Part shown: in pieces, positions 34,301 to 44,794 of the stretch
Position numbering within the stretch: position 1 is the first letter of the stretch
Layout of the letters: each line of letters opens with the position of its first letter
Assembly: GCA_036429605.1 (NCBI GenBank)
Contig: CM071589.1
Span: 7,130,001 to 7,194,000 of the forward strand
DNA length: 64,000 nt
Source of the DNA: Cladobotryum mycophilum
Taxonomy: Eukaryota; Ascomycota; Sordariomycetes; Hypocreales; Hypocreaceae
Direction: 5' to 3'
Notes under the pieces: model-generated
What the model saw: only the letters and a program-made list of their open reading frames with translations
Told to the model about the DNA's origin: nothing
The model's database searches: none
Position numbers and translations under genes: made by a program

Positions 34301-35322
34301 ATGGCAAGAGCAGGATTCCAGCGTGACGAGGAGCTCTGCCAGAAATATGCACAGTTTGCCTCTCACTTGGACCGATGGCAATTCAAAGTCCTGTATTGGT
34401 TCTTGTTCATCACCAATCTGATGGTCCTCTTTATTGCATCATGGACATACACAAGGTAGTCATTCACGCACTTGGCCCCCTAGGAAAACATAAGCTTACT
34501 TTGGTCAACTCTCAGAGGTCAGGATGCCCTTGAGAAATACAGTCACGATTCCCGAAGACGAGCGAGGAGTCTGCGAAAGTACATGCTCTTGTGCCTGGGA
34601 TGTGTTTTGCTGTCAACTGTCCTTGTTGTCATGGAGGCATATGCCCTTCTTGCTCTGCAATTCTGCGATGGGGAGGACTTGATGAATCTGTACTGGTCAA
34701 CCTGGACCATGATCCAGATTGGTTCCTTGATTGCCATGATGGGTATTATCCTCGCTCTTGCTCATTCTTTGAGGAACCGAAGACACCCGTGAGTCCTCTA
34801 CCCTCTCATCTCGGTCAAATATCCATGCTAACAGCGTTTTTAGCCCTTGGGCACTTGCTCTCGGAACGCCCGTGCTTGTCATTGCCGGAATCCTTCACCT
34901 CATCCATGACTGCACTAAGAAGAGAGTTAAGAGAAGACTCAGCAAGTCCGTCGCTTCTTTGGATGGTGGCCCTTCCATGAGCGAAGTGTAAGTCCTTACT
35001 CTAATCCATGCTAGCAGCACACGTGCTAACTTATTCCAGGAACACGATTCAGGGGAACCCAGAGGATGATGTCGAAATCCAGGGTGAATTCATCGGCTTT
35101 ACGATTGACGGTGGCCCAATTGTTCGCTTCAACACAGCATCCCCCGTAGGATTCGACCCCAACTGTGAGGTCCTTGGATATTCTGATGGCAACAGACCTC
35201 TAGTCGCCTATCAGAAAGATTCCATCCGGTTCATCAGCGCTGCTCAAGAAAAGCCAGCACCATCGACGGACAACAAGAATGAGAAAGAAAAGGAGCGGCA
35301 AATTGCGGAAGAAGTGGTTTAG
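34301..35322 (+). CDS. Four-helix membrane protein, unknown function
   Basis: Four exons (34301-34455, 34516-34788, 34844-34987, 35040-35322) join in frame to 284 residues, with standard donors, and CTAAC before the third intron's acceptor. Hydrophobic segments are LYWFLFITNLMVLFIASW, MLLCLGCVLLSTVLVVMEAY, IQIGSLIAMMGIILALAH and LALGTPVLVIAGILHLIH. The second half is a soluble tail of about 120 residues ending in a charged Lys/Glu stretch. Tail phrases such as EIQGEFIGFTIDGGPIVRF look structured. I do not recognise a family; a fungal-specific integral membrane protein is the safest description. Confidence 0.8.
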
Positions 35323-36461
35323 AGATGGAGGGAAACTATTGTTTTGCATTTTGGCATGGGAAAAGCATTTGACAGGGTGTTTTGGCGTTTTGCATGATGA
35401 TATCCCGGCATGTTCTTTCATCTTGGTTTTGGTGGACTTTAGCTTTATGGCATGTTATGAACCGGGAGTCGAAGGATAGATGATTGGATAATGGTCATGG
35501 TCAAAAATTAGGTGGTAGCCCATTTCTGTTAATGGTTAGTTGATGAAACGGACAATTTCTGATCCAAATCTCACCGGTCTAGATGACTGGGCTCATGACA
35601 TGGTGACACAGATGTTAAAGAAGAAGGAGAGTTGGACTTTGGAGAGCCACACGACAGTAATCCGTAATCTCCCGTCAAAGGATTCGTACCCTCCATGACT
35701 AAGGGCTTGGCTGACAGGGTTGAGATTTGCGTGTCATATTGTAGTGCCGTGGCGTTTAGAGTCATGACGCTTACTTGGTGGTCACACGAGCTTGAAGTGT
35801 TTGTTTGTAATCTTAATCGAGCCGTTGAATATCAGTTTCGGTCCAATATCCTCGTGATCAAAGCGTAGTTCGCTTTGCTGCGTTGTGTTCTCTTGGGTCG
35901 CTCATTGTTAAAGTCGGGTGGAAGATCAACAGCCTTCAAATGATGTTGTTGTGTGTTTGGTTGAAGATCTTTTATGACATGTAAAACATATCTCTTCTTG
36001 TTCTTGTTCTTGTTATTCTTTTTCCTTTGTATCTTTTTGCATAGAATTATCTCATTTCTTTAAACCGCTCTCTTTTATGGAATGACAGTTGAGGGATGAA
36101 GTTATCAAGATCGTGACCCCAAGACACTGGTTTTCGCTTCAGGGTAAGAGCAAGAGTGGATGGCAGTCCGGGGAAGGTGTGGGGTGAGCATGGAGGGGCA
36201 TATGTAATCGATAAGACTACCCACTCCAACTGAAGCTCCGCTCATCGGCCTGTAATCCACCACTGCAAAATGACGCTTTCTAATCAACAGGGCCTTGACA
36301 GGCAATTTTGTGCAGCATTCTTACAAATCACGGCTGGCTCATGTCCATGATCTTGCTGGTTTAGAGAAGCGTACGATCCTATTTTTCGATTTTCTGCAAA
36401 GCAGATTTAGCATACTATTTGTTCATACTGACTTTGGCTGTGCCGTTGCAAAACTCTTGCA
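35323..36461. other. Intergenic stretch
   Basis: 3' flank of the membrane-protein gene and promoter of the CFD1 gene. No supportable gene or repeat. Confidence 0.4.
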
Positions 36462-37432
36462 ATGGGCCTGGAAAAGGTCAAGCACATTGTGCTGGTACAC
36501 CAACCTCTCTACTCGTGGGAGACGTCGACTAACTAAACATTTAACTTTAGGTTCTATCTGGCAAAGGCGGCGTAGGCAAGTCGTCTGTCACAACACAGCT
36601 TGCCTTGTCCCTTGCATCATCCGGCTACTCGGTGGGCATCCTCGACGTCGACTTGACCGGCCCCTCCATCCCGCGCATGCTCTCCATCGAAGCCTCAAAA
36701 GTTACGCAGATACCCGGAGGCTGGGCACCAGTTCCCGTACACGATGCGGATCCAGAAAAGGGCATTGGCAGCTTGCATGCCATGAGCTTGGGATTTCTAC
36801 TGCCGAAACGAGGCGATGCAGTGGTATGGAGGGGACCGAAGAAAACAGCCATGATTCGACAATTCTTAAAGGATGTCATTTGGGGCGAGACAGATTTCTT
36901 GTTGATTGATACACCACCGGGAACGGGTGATGAGCATATTTCGCTGGCAGAAACGCTGCAAAGAGATGCTCGTCCTGGTCAGGTTGCAGGAGCCGTAGTG
37001 GTCACAACACCACAGGCCGTATCGACAGCAGATGTGCGCAAGGAGCTCAACTTTTGCGTCAAGACGAGCATCCGTGTATTGGGAGTGGTTGAGAATATGA
37101 GTGGCTTCGTATGTCCCCACTGCTCCGAGTGCACCGACATATTCGGGTCTGGTGGTGGGCAATCCATGGCAGAGGAATTTAAAGTACCATTTCTCGGGTC
37201 TGTCCCTATCGATGCTCAGTTCATCAGTCTGATTGAAGAAGGCCGGCGACCACACTATCCGGCTGGCACACAAATCAACGGCAAGGATATTTCATCAGCT
37301 AGCGGTGAACAAGGGATGGACGATACGGAGGGGTCGCTGGTGGAAAAGTACAAGGATTGTTCGCTCTTCCACGTATTCTCTGACATAACAACTCATGTTG
37401 TGGACAATGTGGGCAAATCAGAGGGAACGTGA
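36462..37432 (+). CDS. CFD1: Cytosolic Fe-S cluster assembly ATPase CFD1 (NUBP2 family)
   Basis: Scaffold P-loop ATPase that, with NBP35, builds Fe-S clusters in the cytosol (CIA pathway). A short first exon, 36462-36494, encodes MGLEKVKHIVL; exon 2 (36551-37432) starts VLSGKGGVGKSS. Together they match the conserved N-terminus of the family, giving 304 residues. Visible are the deviant Walker A SGKGGVGKSS (about 14-23), switch I-like GILDVDLTGPS, Walker B LLIDTPPGTGDEH, and the C-x2-C cluster-binding motif CPHC (about residues 199 and 202) followed by IFGSGGG. The lack of an N-terminal four-Cys extension distinguishes it from NBP35. No lesion. Confidence 0.94.
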
Positions 37433-38885
37433 TTCATTGCTCCGTTCAGAAGCCACACGACTGTGATTTGCGAGTGCGTCAACAAGGTGCATATATGGTT
37501 CTGCATGTTCCCCGCTTCGAGACTTGGAACTTGGCGTTGCTCTCTCATCGTAACCTCGGACGATGTGATGCCATCGGTTGAAATGCCGCCGGTCAGGAGT
37601 ATTGCTGTGGTGTGGGTTGCAGATCCGGCCCATTCATGCGCTCTTCATGCACAAGTGGTGACAATCTTGACCCTAATGGAACGCAACGTTTCTCTCTTGA
37701 TCAGGACATGGCGGCCAGGGGCATGCTCGCTCAGGGTTTCCAGTTGATTGGATTGAAATTTTTTTCATGGACCTGAGGGGCGGCTTGTAGACGTTGGGCC
37801 GCAACGACTATCCCTCGAGTCGAGTCAAGTCATAAACTGCAATCTCCATCCATCTATTATAGATTAAAAGGGACAGACTAAGTAAGCAACTACCAAAATT
37901 CTTTCAAGCAATAGCAGACAAAGCATTCAAGATGTCCAATGACGACACAAAAGGTTTTCTAGCTCACTGGGCCAAAGCAGCCAAAGCCCGAACCAGCAAC
38001 GTGGTGCCTTTTTGTTTCACGGCCCCGCTGTGATGCTTTAGTTATGTTTGTCATCCGTCCCGCTAAACCGTCTGGAAAGAAAAAAGATGGGAACCGAGAA
38101 TGCTCAGAGTCAGAAAGGGCAAAAATCTCGCACTGCCAGTGGCTCCATCATTGGTTTCTGGTGGGTGCGGTGTGTTCATGATGTCCCATGTGTGTGTACC
38201 AGTGCATACTTTAGCATATGCGGAGGTACTTGAACCTTGAACCGTTGGAACAGCTCTTCACAAGCCGATTGGGCTGCCAAACCAAGATGCTGGGGTCAGT
38301 TGTCGTTAGCCTGTTTCTCCCCCTCCATCAAATGTCCTTCAGTGTACCTCCATGCCTCTACGTAGCTCTGGGCACACAAAGAGATACAGTTGCTATACCA
38401 GACCCAGTCAAGCCCACCCTCTCCATACAAAAAAAAACCTGGTTTCCCGCACCAAAACAATTTCTTTCAACTCCAACACAGTTTTTTTGACAAAAAGGCT
38501 GTTTCTCCTTCTCCTCACAACCTCGTCGACCCTATTGCTTAGCATATCTTACTGGCAACTTTCATCCCTCTTGGCGCCTCAAACAGCTTGCAATCGACGC
38601 CATATTACCTGTCCCGCGGGGCAAAACAACAAGACCATCATCATCACCTCCCGCGCACCTACAATCTAATCTGGCTGCATTGACCCCTCTACGGCTCTAA
38701 AAATTGAGCGTCACACGACATCATTTCTTGAGCGACTAGAAGCTGTCGATAGCTCTTGTCCAGCAGCATCTTAACTTGGGTACTGGATATGAGTAAATAG
38801 ACGCTCTCTTGTCCCAAAGACAATCTACACGGTCGCTTCCCTCGCGACCTGACTGATTCCCCTTCGGTTCCTCCTTTGGCCTTCT
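37433..38885. other. Intergenic, CFD1 to the AdoMet decarboxylase leader
   Basis: No supported gene. A 33-codon frame at about 37931 (MSNDDTKGFLAHWAKAAK start) has a reasonable context but nothing else to support it. The last 200-400 bases probably include the decarboxylase promoter and the start of its leader. Confidence 0.4.
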
Positions 38886-38936
38886 ATGCGATCAACTGAT
38901 CTCCTACGCTTCCTCTTCTCCCGACCATCCAAGTAA
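38886..38936 (+). promoter_or_regulatory. Candidate uORF in the AdoMet decarboxylase leader
   Basis: ATG at 38886 opens MRSTDLLRFLFSRPSK. Unspliced it stops at TAA 38934-38936. If the intron 38933-38997 is removed it reads MRSTDLLRFLFSRPSKPR and stops at TAG. Both forms lie about 520-580 nt upstream of the main ATG. AdoMet decarboxylase mRNAs in animals and plants carry polyamine-responsive uORFs; whether this one acts likewise is inference. Confidence 0.4.
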
Positions 38937-38997
38937 GATTTCCATGATCAAGATGCTGTTTTTTCTGGATGCATGGCACTAACGTTCATGTCTCCAG
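38933..38997 (+). other. Candidate 5'-UTR intron of the AdoMet decarboxylase gene
   Basis: GTAAGA donor, CACTAACG branch-like site and TCTCCAG acceptor, 65 nt, upstream of the main coding start. Its donor overlaps the stop codon of the candidate uORF. Confidence 0.5.
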
Positions 38998-39463
38998 GCC
39001 TCGATAGCACCCCTTGAACTGAGACAGAAATAAATAAAACATACTGATACAACTCGACCAAACGCTTGCTGCCCGAACGAATCGCTCTCGGCAGACCTCA
39101 ATCTCTGAATAGATCCGATACTCCCCACAGGTATCGGACTACCAGAAGCCGCACAACATTCCGCCGCAAGCACAGCTCATCTTCGCCGCTCGTCGCCGAC
39201 CTCCTTAACGTCCGCTTGAGACGTTAGCCGTTCCTATAATCGTCTCACTGCAGCTGGCTCCGCCAGCATTTTAGATTTACCACATTCCTGTGGGCCTACT
39301 CTCTCAAGCAGACACCGCAAGGTCTGTTTGAGTGGCAGCTAGTGCTCCGCGGACTCTTGTCAACGAGCTCAACGAGGCCCGCGTGAACTCTTGAGCCTCT
39401 TCGTTTTTTTCATCATCGACTAGCTGTACCGACAAATCTTTCGCAGCTACGACATTGACAAGA

Positions 39464-41053
39464 ATGGTAAACTTTTCGGTCCCCAACAATTATAGCTTCT
39501 CGCCCTCCTCGGCAACGCCTCATCTGACCATCAATCATGATGTCGCTGCTGATCTGGACTCGACCAATGCCTTTGAAGGTTCGTTGCATCCTTGATTGAC
39601 TGACGTCAGAATCATGCTAACAGGCTTAGGCCCCGAGAAGCTTCTTGAAGTCTGGTTTGCTCCGAGCCCAGAAACGTTGCCCAATGGCGTCCCAGCCGCT
39701 GGTCTAAAGGCCGTGCCCTCTGATACTTGGGTCGGCATGTTGGACTTGGTCAATTGCAAGGTTTTGTCTGTTCTCGAGTCCGACGCCGTTGACGCATATC
39801 TCTTGTCCGAGTCGAGCATGTTTGTCTTCCCTCACAAGCTTATTCTCAAGACTTGCGGAACCACGACTCTGCTCCTTGGACTCAACCGCTTGCTCCATAT
39901 CGCTGCTGAATTTGCCGGGTTCCCCTTTGAGAATGCTGCGTCTGTCACGGAATGCCAGGCTACTGCGGTTCCGTATCGCGTCTTTTACAGCCGCAAGAAC
40001 TTTCTCTTCCCTGACAGGCAGCAGGGGCCTCATCGCAGCTGGAAGCAAGAGGTCAAGTACCTGGACGACATGTTTGAGGGTGGAAGTGCTTATATGGTGG
40101 GCAAGATGAACGGAGACCATTGGTACCTCTATATCACCTCTCCAAACCAGATGCTCACTCCTCCATTGACTCCAGATTCTGAGAAGGATGACCATCCCCC
40201 TGTCAATTTCGCTCTTCCAGCGGGCATGTATATGCGCCCCGGAGTCGTAGATCAGCCTGACGAGACACTCGAAATTCTCATGACTGATCTCGATCCTGAG
40301 GGAGCACAGCAGTTTTATCTTTCGCACGCGAGTGCGGTCGCCTGCGACAAGTTATCTGCTGAACCAAAGAAGACTCACCAAAAGGCCATTGAGAGCCTCG
40401 GTGAGCTTTCGCCCCCGATGGATGAGGTCGATGTCTTTGACAATGGCAGCGACTCTGATCTTCATGAGAAGCTTCCCAACTCAATCGACGAGTTGGCTAC
40501 TGAAGGTCATGCCCTGGGAACTGTTGTGTCGGAGAGTTGTGGGCTCTCTGACGTGTATCCGACCTCGGTCTATCCCGAAGCACGCGTTGATGCATACCTG
40601 TTCAGCCCTTGTGGCTTCTCGGCCAACGGAGTTGTCCCTGCACCGCCATCGGTCCAAGGAAGCCAAGAAGAGAAGAACAATGCTGCACACTACTTTACAG
40701 TGCATGTGACGCCTGAGCCTGGTTCCTCCTTTGCTTCATTTGAGACTAACGTTCCCGGCGGCCAAAGTGGACGCACCACCACTGAGATTGTTGAGCATGT
40801 GGTGAGCATCTTCAAGCCAGGTCGCTTCAGCGTGACTCTTTTTGAAGCCAAGGGCCGAGGTAGCAACACCTATGGTGCGAGGAACGCTTACCCCATGGAC
40901 TTTGCTTCCCAGAAGCTTGCTGACCCTATCCGCGGGTACCGACGTGTTGACCGAATTGTGCACGACTTCGATGATTATGATTTGGTCTTCCGCTTTTACG
41001 AGCGCGATGACTGGGTTGGCGATAAGAGGGCTAGGGTTGGTGAGGTCATGTAA
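39464..41053 (+). CDS. spe2: S-adenosylmethionine decarboxylase proenzyme
   Basis: Makes decarboxylated AdoMet, the aminopropyl donor for spermidine and spermine. Exon 1 is 39464-39578 and exon 2 is 39624-41053; the 45-nt intron contains CTAAC close to its acceptor. The product is 514 residues. The autocleavage site that forms the pyruvoyl cofactor is visible as LLSESSMFVFPHK (cleavage expected between Glu101 and Ser102), followed by LKTCGTT and PFENAASVTECQA. FEGLGPEKLLEVWF is the conserved N-terminus. Fungal-type insertions (Pro/Asp/Glu-rich, about residues 220-320) make it longer than animal enzymes. A long leader with candidate uORF and 5' intron suggests translational control by polyamines. 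Confidence 0.95.
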
Positions 41054-41655
41054 GACGTGGAATCAGTATTGATTCAAGATTGGAAAGGGTGGAATATTGT
41101 CTTTGGTCTTCTTTGGTCTGGATGTTGGGCCGTTGAATTACATTGTGGACACTCTTTTCCTATGAAGTTTCGATAGTGCTACTATTTCCCGCGAACCTTT
41201 GTTTCCTAGGCCTTCGTTAGACGAGGTCACACAGTCGTTACAATGAATGCTGTATCCCGATTTTAAGTGCTTGTCTTCTTGTAGCATGTGACTCATATTA
41301 CACCGTGACACATTTTTAATGCTATATTATGTAACACTTGAAGTTAAAAAAGAATTTAACAGCGCATTGCACAAATGTCCATCTTCTTTTTAAACCAAGT
41401 TTCACGTCCCTCAATATGATCTCGGTCTATTTGGCTTGGTGGGGCAATTGATGCCGGAAAAGTATATCGATAAGACCACACGTGACTAATTTTTTCTCCT
41501 GTCTTGAAATTTTTCCAAAGCTTCAGTCGCAGCTCGCCAATCCAAACAAACACCACAAGCACTCTAAACCTCACCAATTCGTCGCAACCACCAAAAGAAC
41601 CAGAAAAAATTCAACTTCAACCCGACGCGAGAAGCAAAAGCGCCATTCAGCCAAG
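41054..41655. other. Intergenic, decarboxylase 3' flank and NOP10 promoter
   Basis: No gene supported. The last 100 bases, rich in CA and AC, form the probable NOP10 leader. Confidence 0.4.
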
Positions 41656-41941
41656 ATGCATTTGATGTACACCCTCGACGCCAGCGGCAACCGCCTGTAC
41701 ACCCTCAAGAAGGTGGCCCACGGGCAGGTGACCAAGAGCGCCCACCCTGCGCGCTTCAGCCCAGACGACAAGTGGTCGAGGCAGAGGGTCACCCTGAAGA
41801 GGAGATTTGGTTTGCTCTTGACGCAGCAGAGTGAGTTTACTTTGGTGGAGAGGCGAAGTAAATGCTTGAAAGCTTTTTTTAATAGGTGTTTTGAGTGTAT
41901 TGTGGATGGGAGGGCTAACGATATTTGCAGAGGAGGAGTAG
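41656..41941 (+). CDS. NOP10: H/ACA snoRNP protein NOP10
   Basis: Core protein of H/ACA small nucleolar RNPs, needed for rRNA pseudouridylation and 18S rRNA processing; also associated with telomerase RNA in some organisms. Exon 1 (41656-41830) encodes nearly the whole protein, starting MHLMYTLDASGNRLYTLKK and containing KSAHPARFSPDDKWSRQRVT and LKRRFGLLLTQQ. The intron starts GTGAGT, has GGCTAACG and ends TTTGCAG. An 11-nt last exon (41931-41941) adds KEE and the stop. Length 61 residues, normal for the family. Confidence 0.95.
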
Positions 41942-42263
41942 ATGCGATTAGGTGATACGAAGAAGGATGCGCTTTTTGGCGAATGCGATGCGCCGGGGGT
42001 GTGCGAATTGCTAGGTTGGAAGCGATACAGAGAGAGAAGAGAGAGGGAGAGACACAGATGCTTGCGAGGAGACACTCTGATTGAGTAGAGAGGGCCGGCG
42101 TTATTTGGGTCAACTTTGGCGTTTGGACAAAACGAATACAATACCGTGTGCCATATTCAAACGAAGGAGAAAAAGAGCTTCCTCGAGCTTTTTTCTACAA
42201 AAAAAGAAGTTCTATTTTTAATCCGCCCTTTTTTATGTTGCTATCCATTTGTGTGATTTTTTT
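41942..42263. other. Convergent 3' spacer between NOP10 and NOB1
   Basis: About 320 bp between the ends of two convergent genes; no gene seen. It must hold both 3' ends. Confidence 0.4.
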
Positions 42264-43681
42264 CTATCGCTTGCGCCTAGAGTTGATGGCCCGCCCAGCG
42301 CCTACACGGATCTTGCCTCCTCCCCCGTGTCTGTCGCCACTGAGCAGACTGGGCAAGAAATCATCATCCATGATGTCCTTCTTGCGCTGTCTTCGCTGCT
42401 CGTCCTGCTGCTTGACGTGTTCCTTCTGGTCCTCTGCCAAGATCAAGTCCCTGCCCCAGCCATTCTTCCCGCCTACGTGCTTGGGCAGCCGTCCGTTCGA
42501 GCTACCATGCACCGGCTTCGGCACGCTAAACACGTTCCCGCGGGTGTTCCACTGGAAGTTCCTCTTCAGGTGCACCTTGAAGTTGCCATGCTCGTCGGTA
42601 GAGCAGCTCGTGCGCGTGAGGGTCTGCTGCCCGCACTTGGGGCAGAACTGCTTCTCCATGTCCTTGCAGACGGCGAAGCAGCCGTGGCAGCGGAGGACCC
42701 AGTTCTTGAGGTAGGTGATGCGAGCGAGGGTCGGGGTGACGAGGTTGAGGTTGATGCGCAGGGCGACGTTCTGCATGGCGTAATCGGAGGTGAGGATGGC
42801 GGCTTGGAGGGTTCGCTGGGGGGATTGGTTTGTGCCGGCGGAGCCGGAGTCTTTGGCTTGGTGTTTTTTGAGGTTGGAGGGGGTGATCCAGCCTTCGCCG
42901 TCGTCATCGTCTTCTTCTTCTTCTTCTTCGGTGACTTCGATTGGTTGTTCTTCTGTGATTTCTTCCCCCTTTTCGCCCTCGCCCTCGGTAGGAGGCACGG
43001 TCTCCTCTGTGGGTTGAGAGTCGTTAACTACTTGGTCGCCTTCTTGCTTTGTTTCTAGTGTCTCAACTTGGCTCCCCTCATTTATAGGCTCTTCCAAGTC
43101 CAATTTTTGCAATCCAGCTTCGACCTCAGTCTCAACTTCCTCGTGAACCGCTTCGACTTGTTCATCTTGAGTCTCGTCCGTAGATTGTGTCTGCTCCGCC
43201 TGTTCTGTTTCTTGTCCCTCTTGTTTTGTCTCTTGCGATTCTTCGGTAGCTAGCTTCTGGGGCGGCCTTCCGTTGACGCTCTTTTGTCCTGGTGTATTCC
43301 TCAACCTCCAGTCACCTCCATTCCTTTCGCACTCGAGTTCATAGCCCAAGGCCAAGACCTCCAAATCAGGCCTACTCAACACCGCAAAGTCACCAGTCTT
43401 CTTTGCGAAATTGGCCACAAATTTTAAGCTCTCGGGCTTGGGCGATCGCAAGGTGATGAAGGGCAAAAGTGTAGTCTCTACCCTGGATCGGGTCGCCGCA
43501 TCGCGAATTTCGGAGATGATGACGGGGAGTGTATAGAGTTTTTCGGCCTTGGCGAGGAGGACGCTCGCGGGGGGTCGTTCTTGATCAACGGGCCGGTATC
43601 GAGAACCAGGCTGTGAATTGGTTTAGATGTTGTGTTGGCAGAAGCCTCTGTTGTGGAGGATGGATGTAGCGGGGATGCCAT
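42264..43681 (-). CDS. NOB1: NOB1, 20S pre-rRNA D-site endonuclease
   Basis: PIN-domain nuclease that makes the 3' end of 18S rRNA in late 40S maturation. The N-terminus HSLVLDTGPLI carries the first catalytic Asp. KAEKLYTLPVIISEIRDAAT, then LPFITLRSPKPESLKFV and FAVLSRPDLEVLALGYELE, complete the PIN fold. A long acidic Glu-rich linker (about 43000-43250 plus a poly-Glu tract near 42910) separates it from the zinc ribbon, CHGC ... CPKCG. The C-terminus is the typical basic region ending GRAINSRRKR. The frame is lost by one base in the run 43569-43574 (six C on the coding strand; seven are needed for PPASVLLAKAEK). With it restored the protein is 472 residues. In this essential gene a sequence error is the likely cause. 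Confidence 0.93.
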
Positions 43682-44794
43682 TGCGGCGAGTTGGTTTATC
43701 GTAAGCGACAGGGAGAGCGCAATGGATTCACGTCAAAGGTAGTTGCAAAGGTAGTAATATGCGCTCTTGAGGGTTCAGAATAGTATCTTTAAATTGCAGA
43801 AACTTGATCTAAAAATGGATGAATAGACAAGGATTTTCTTGCATCATCCAGTTGTGGTGGTGTTGAGGGGCATTTCTTGTCGCACAAAAAAAAGTCAAAT
43901 CGATAAGATAAGATACGATAAGAATTTTGGAGGTCCAGTCTCAGAATACACATACTGGACAGTTGATGATGTAACACAGCTGGGCCGAGATGAGGATTCT
44001 TAAACAGGCCTCTACAGAGTCCATGATTCGCTCTTTGCTTCGCTTAACATGCCTTACCTAACATTTCGAATTGATGCCCATCCTCGTATCATGCCTACAT
44101 ACCTATTTACTCGGTGGCAGCTATTATACCCACCCGCACTGGACCTCAAGAGCCTCACCCCTCACGACGGTCTCCACAGACTTACAGGTGCTATTTCTGT
44201 GCCCGGTATAAGCCTCTGTCAATGCATCTCGCCCGAGGACGTATGAAGGCCCAACTTCAATTAATATGGCTACAATATCATTTCGGCAGTTTGGCCGGTC
44301 CAACCGGATTCTCAAACAGACGGCACAGCCTGCGAGTGCCACTCCATACCTTCCATTTATGACTTGCATTAAGTTGGGATATCTGCAGGTCATTGTATCA
44401 CCATGTTTAGCCGATGCCAAATCATCACCGAAGTTGAGTTCTGACTGGCGGGAGAAACATCCCCTGGCAGTTCTCCACAGCTCAACCGCGAAAACCGTTA
44501 CACAAGCATCGACTATTGGCTTCATCTAAGCAAAAGTACAATAAGTTTTAGAAAAAAGGAATATCTGCAATACAGCATATCATACATTAAGTTGGTTAAT
44601 TGGGCTTGTTGGCCTGTTAGGTTGAAATGAAAGTAGGCGACCCCTTTGTTTGTTCCGAACATACCCCCTGCCCTCTCTCTTACTCTTTCTCTTTATCCCC
44701 GTCTCCATCTCTCTCTTTCGCCTGGTAACTTACAACCAGTAGTTCCAAAAATCTCTTTGTGGAAAGAAAAAAAGAGGATATAGCTTCATCTGCC
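43682..44794. other. Intergenic stretch
   Basis: NOB1 promoter side and upstream of the HET-type pseudogene. Frames on both strands at 44114-44529 overlap each other and have no domain. Confidence 0.4.

Noticed and set aside
37931..38032. 33-codon ORF MSNDDTKGFLAHWAKAAK...
   Set aside because: Plausible start context but too short, with no conserved feature or neighbouring exon to support it.
42249..43058. 269-codon open frame on the plus strand
   Set aside because: Antisense of NOB1; its poly-Phe and Val-rich parts mirror the Glu-rich linker.
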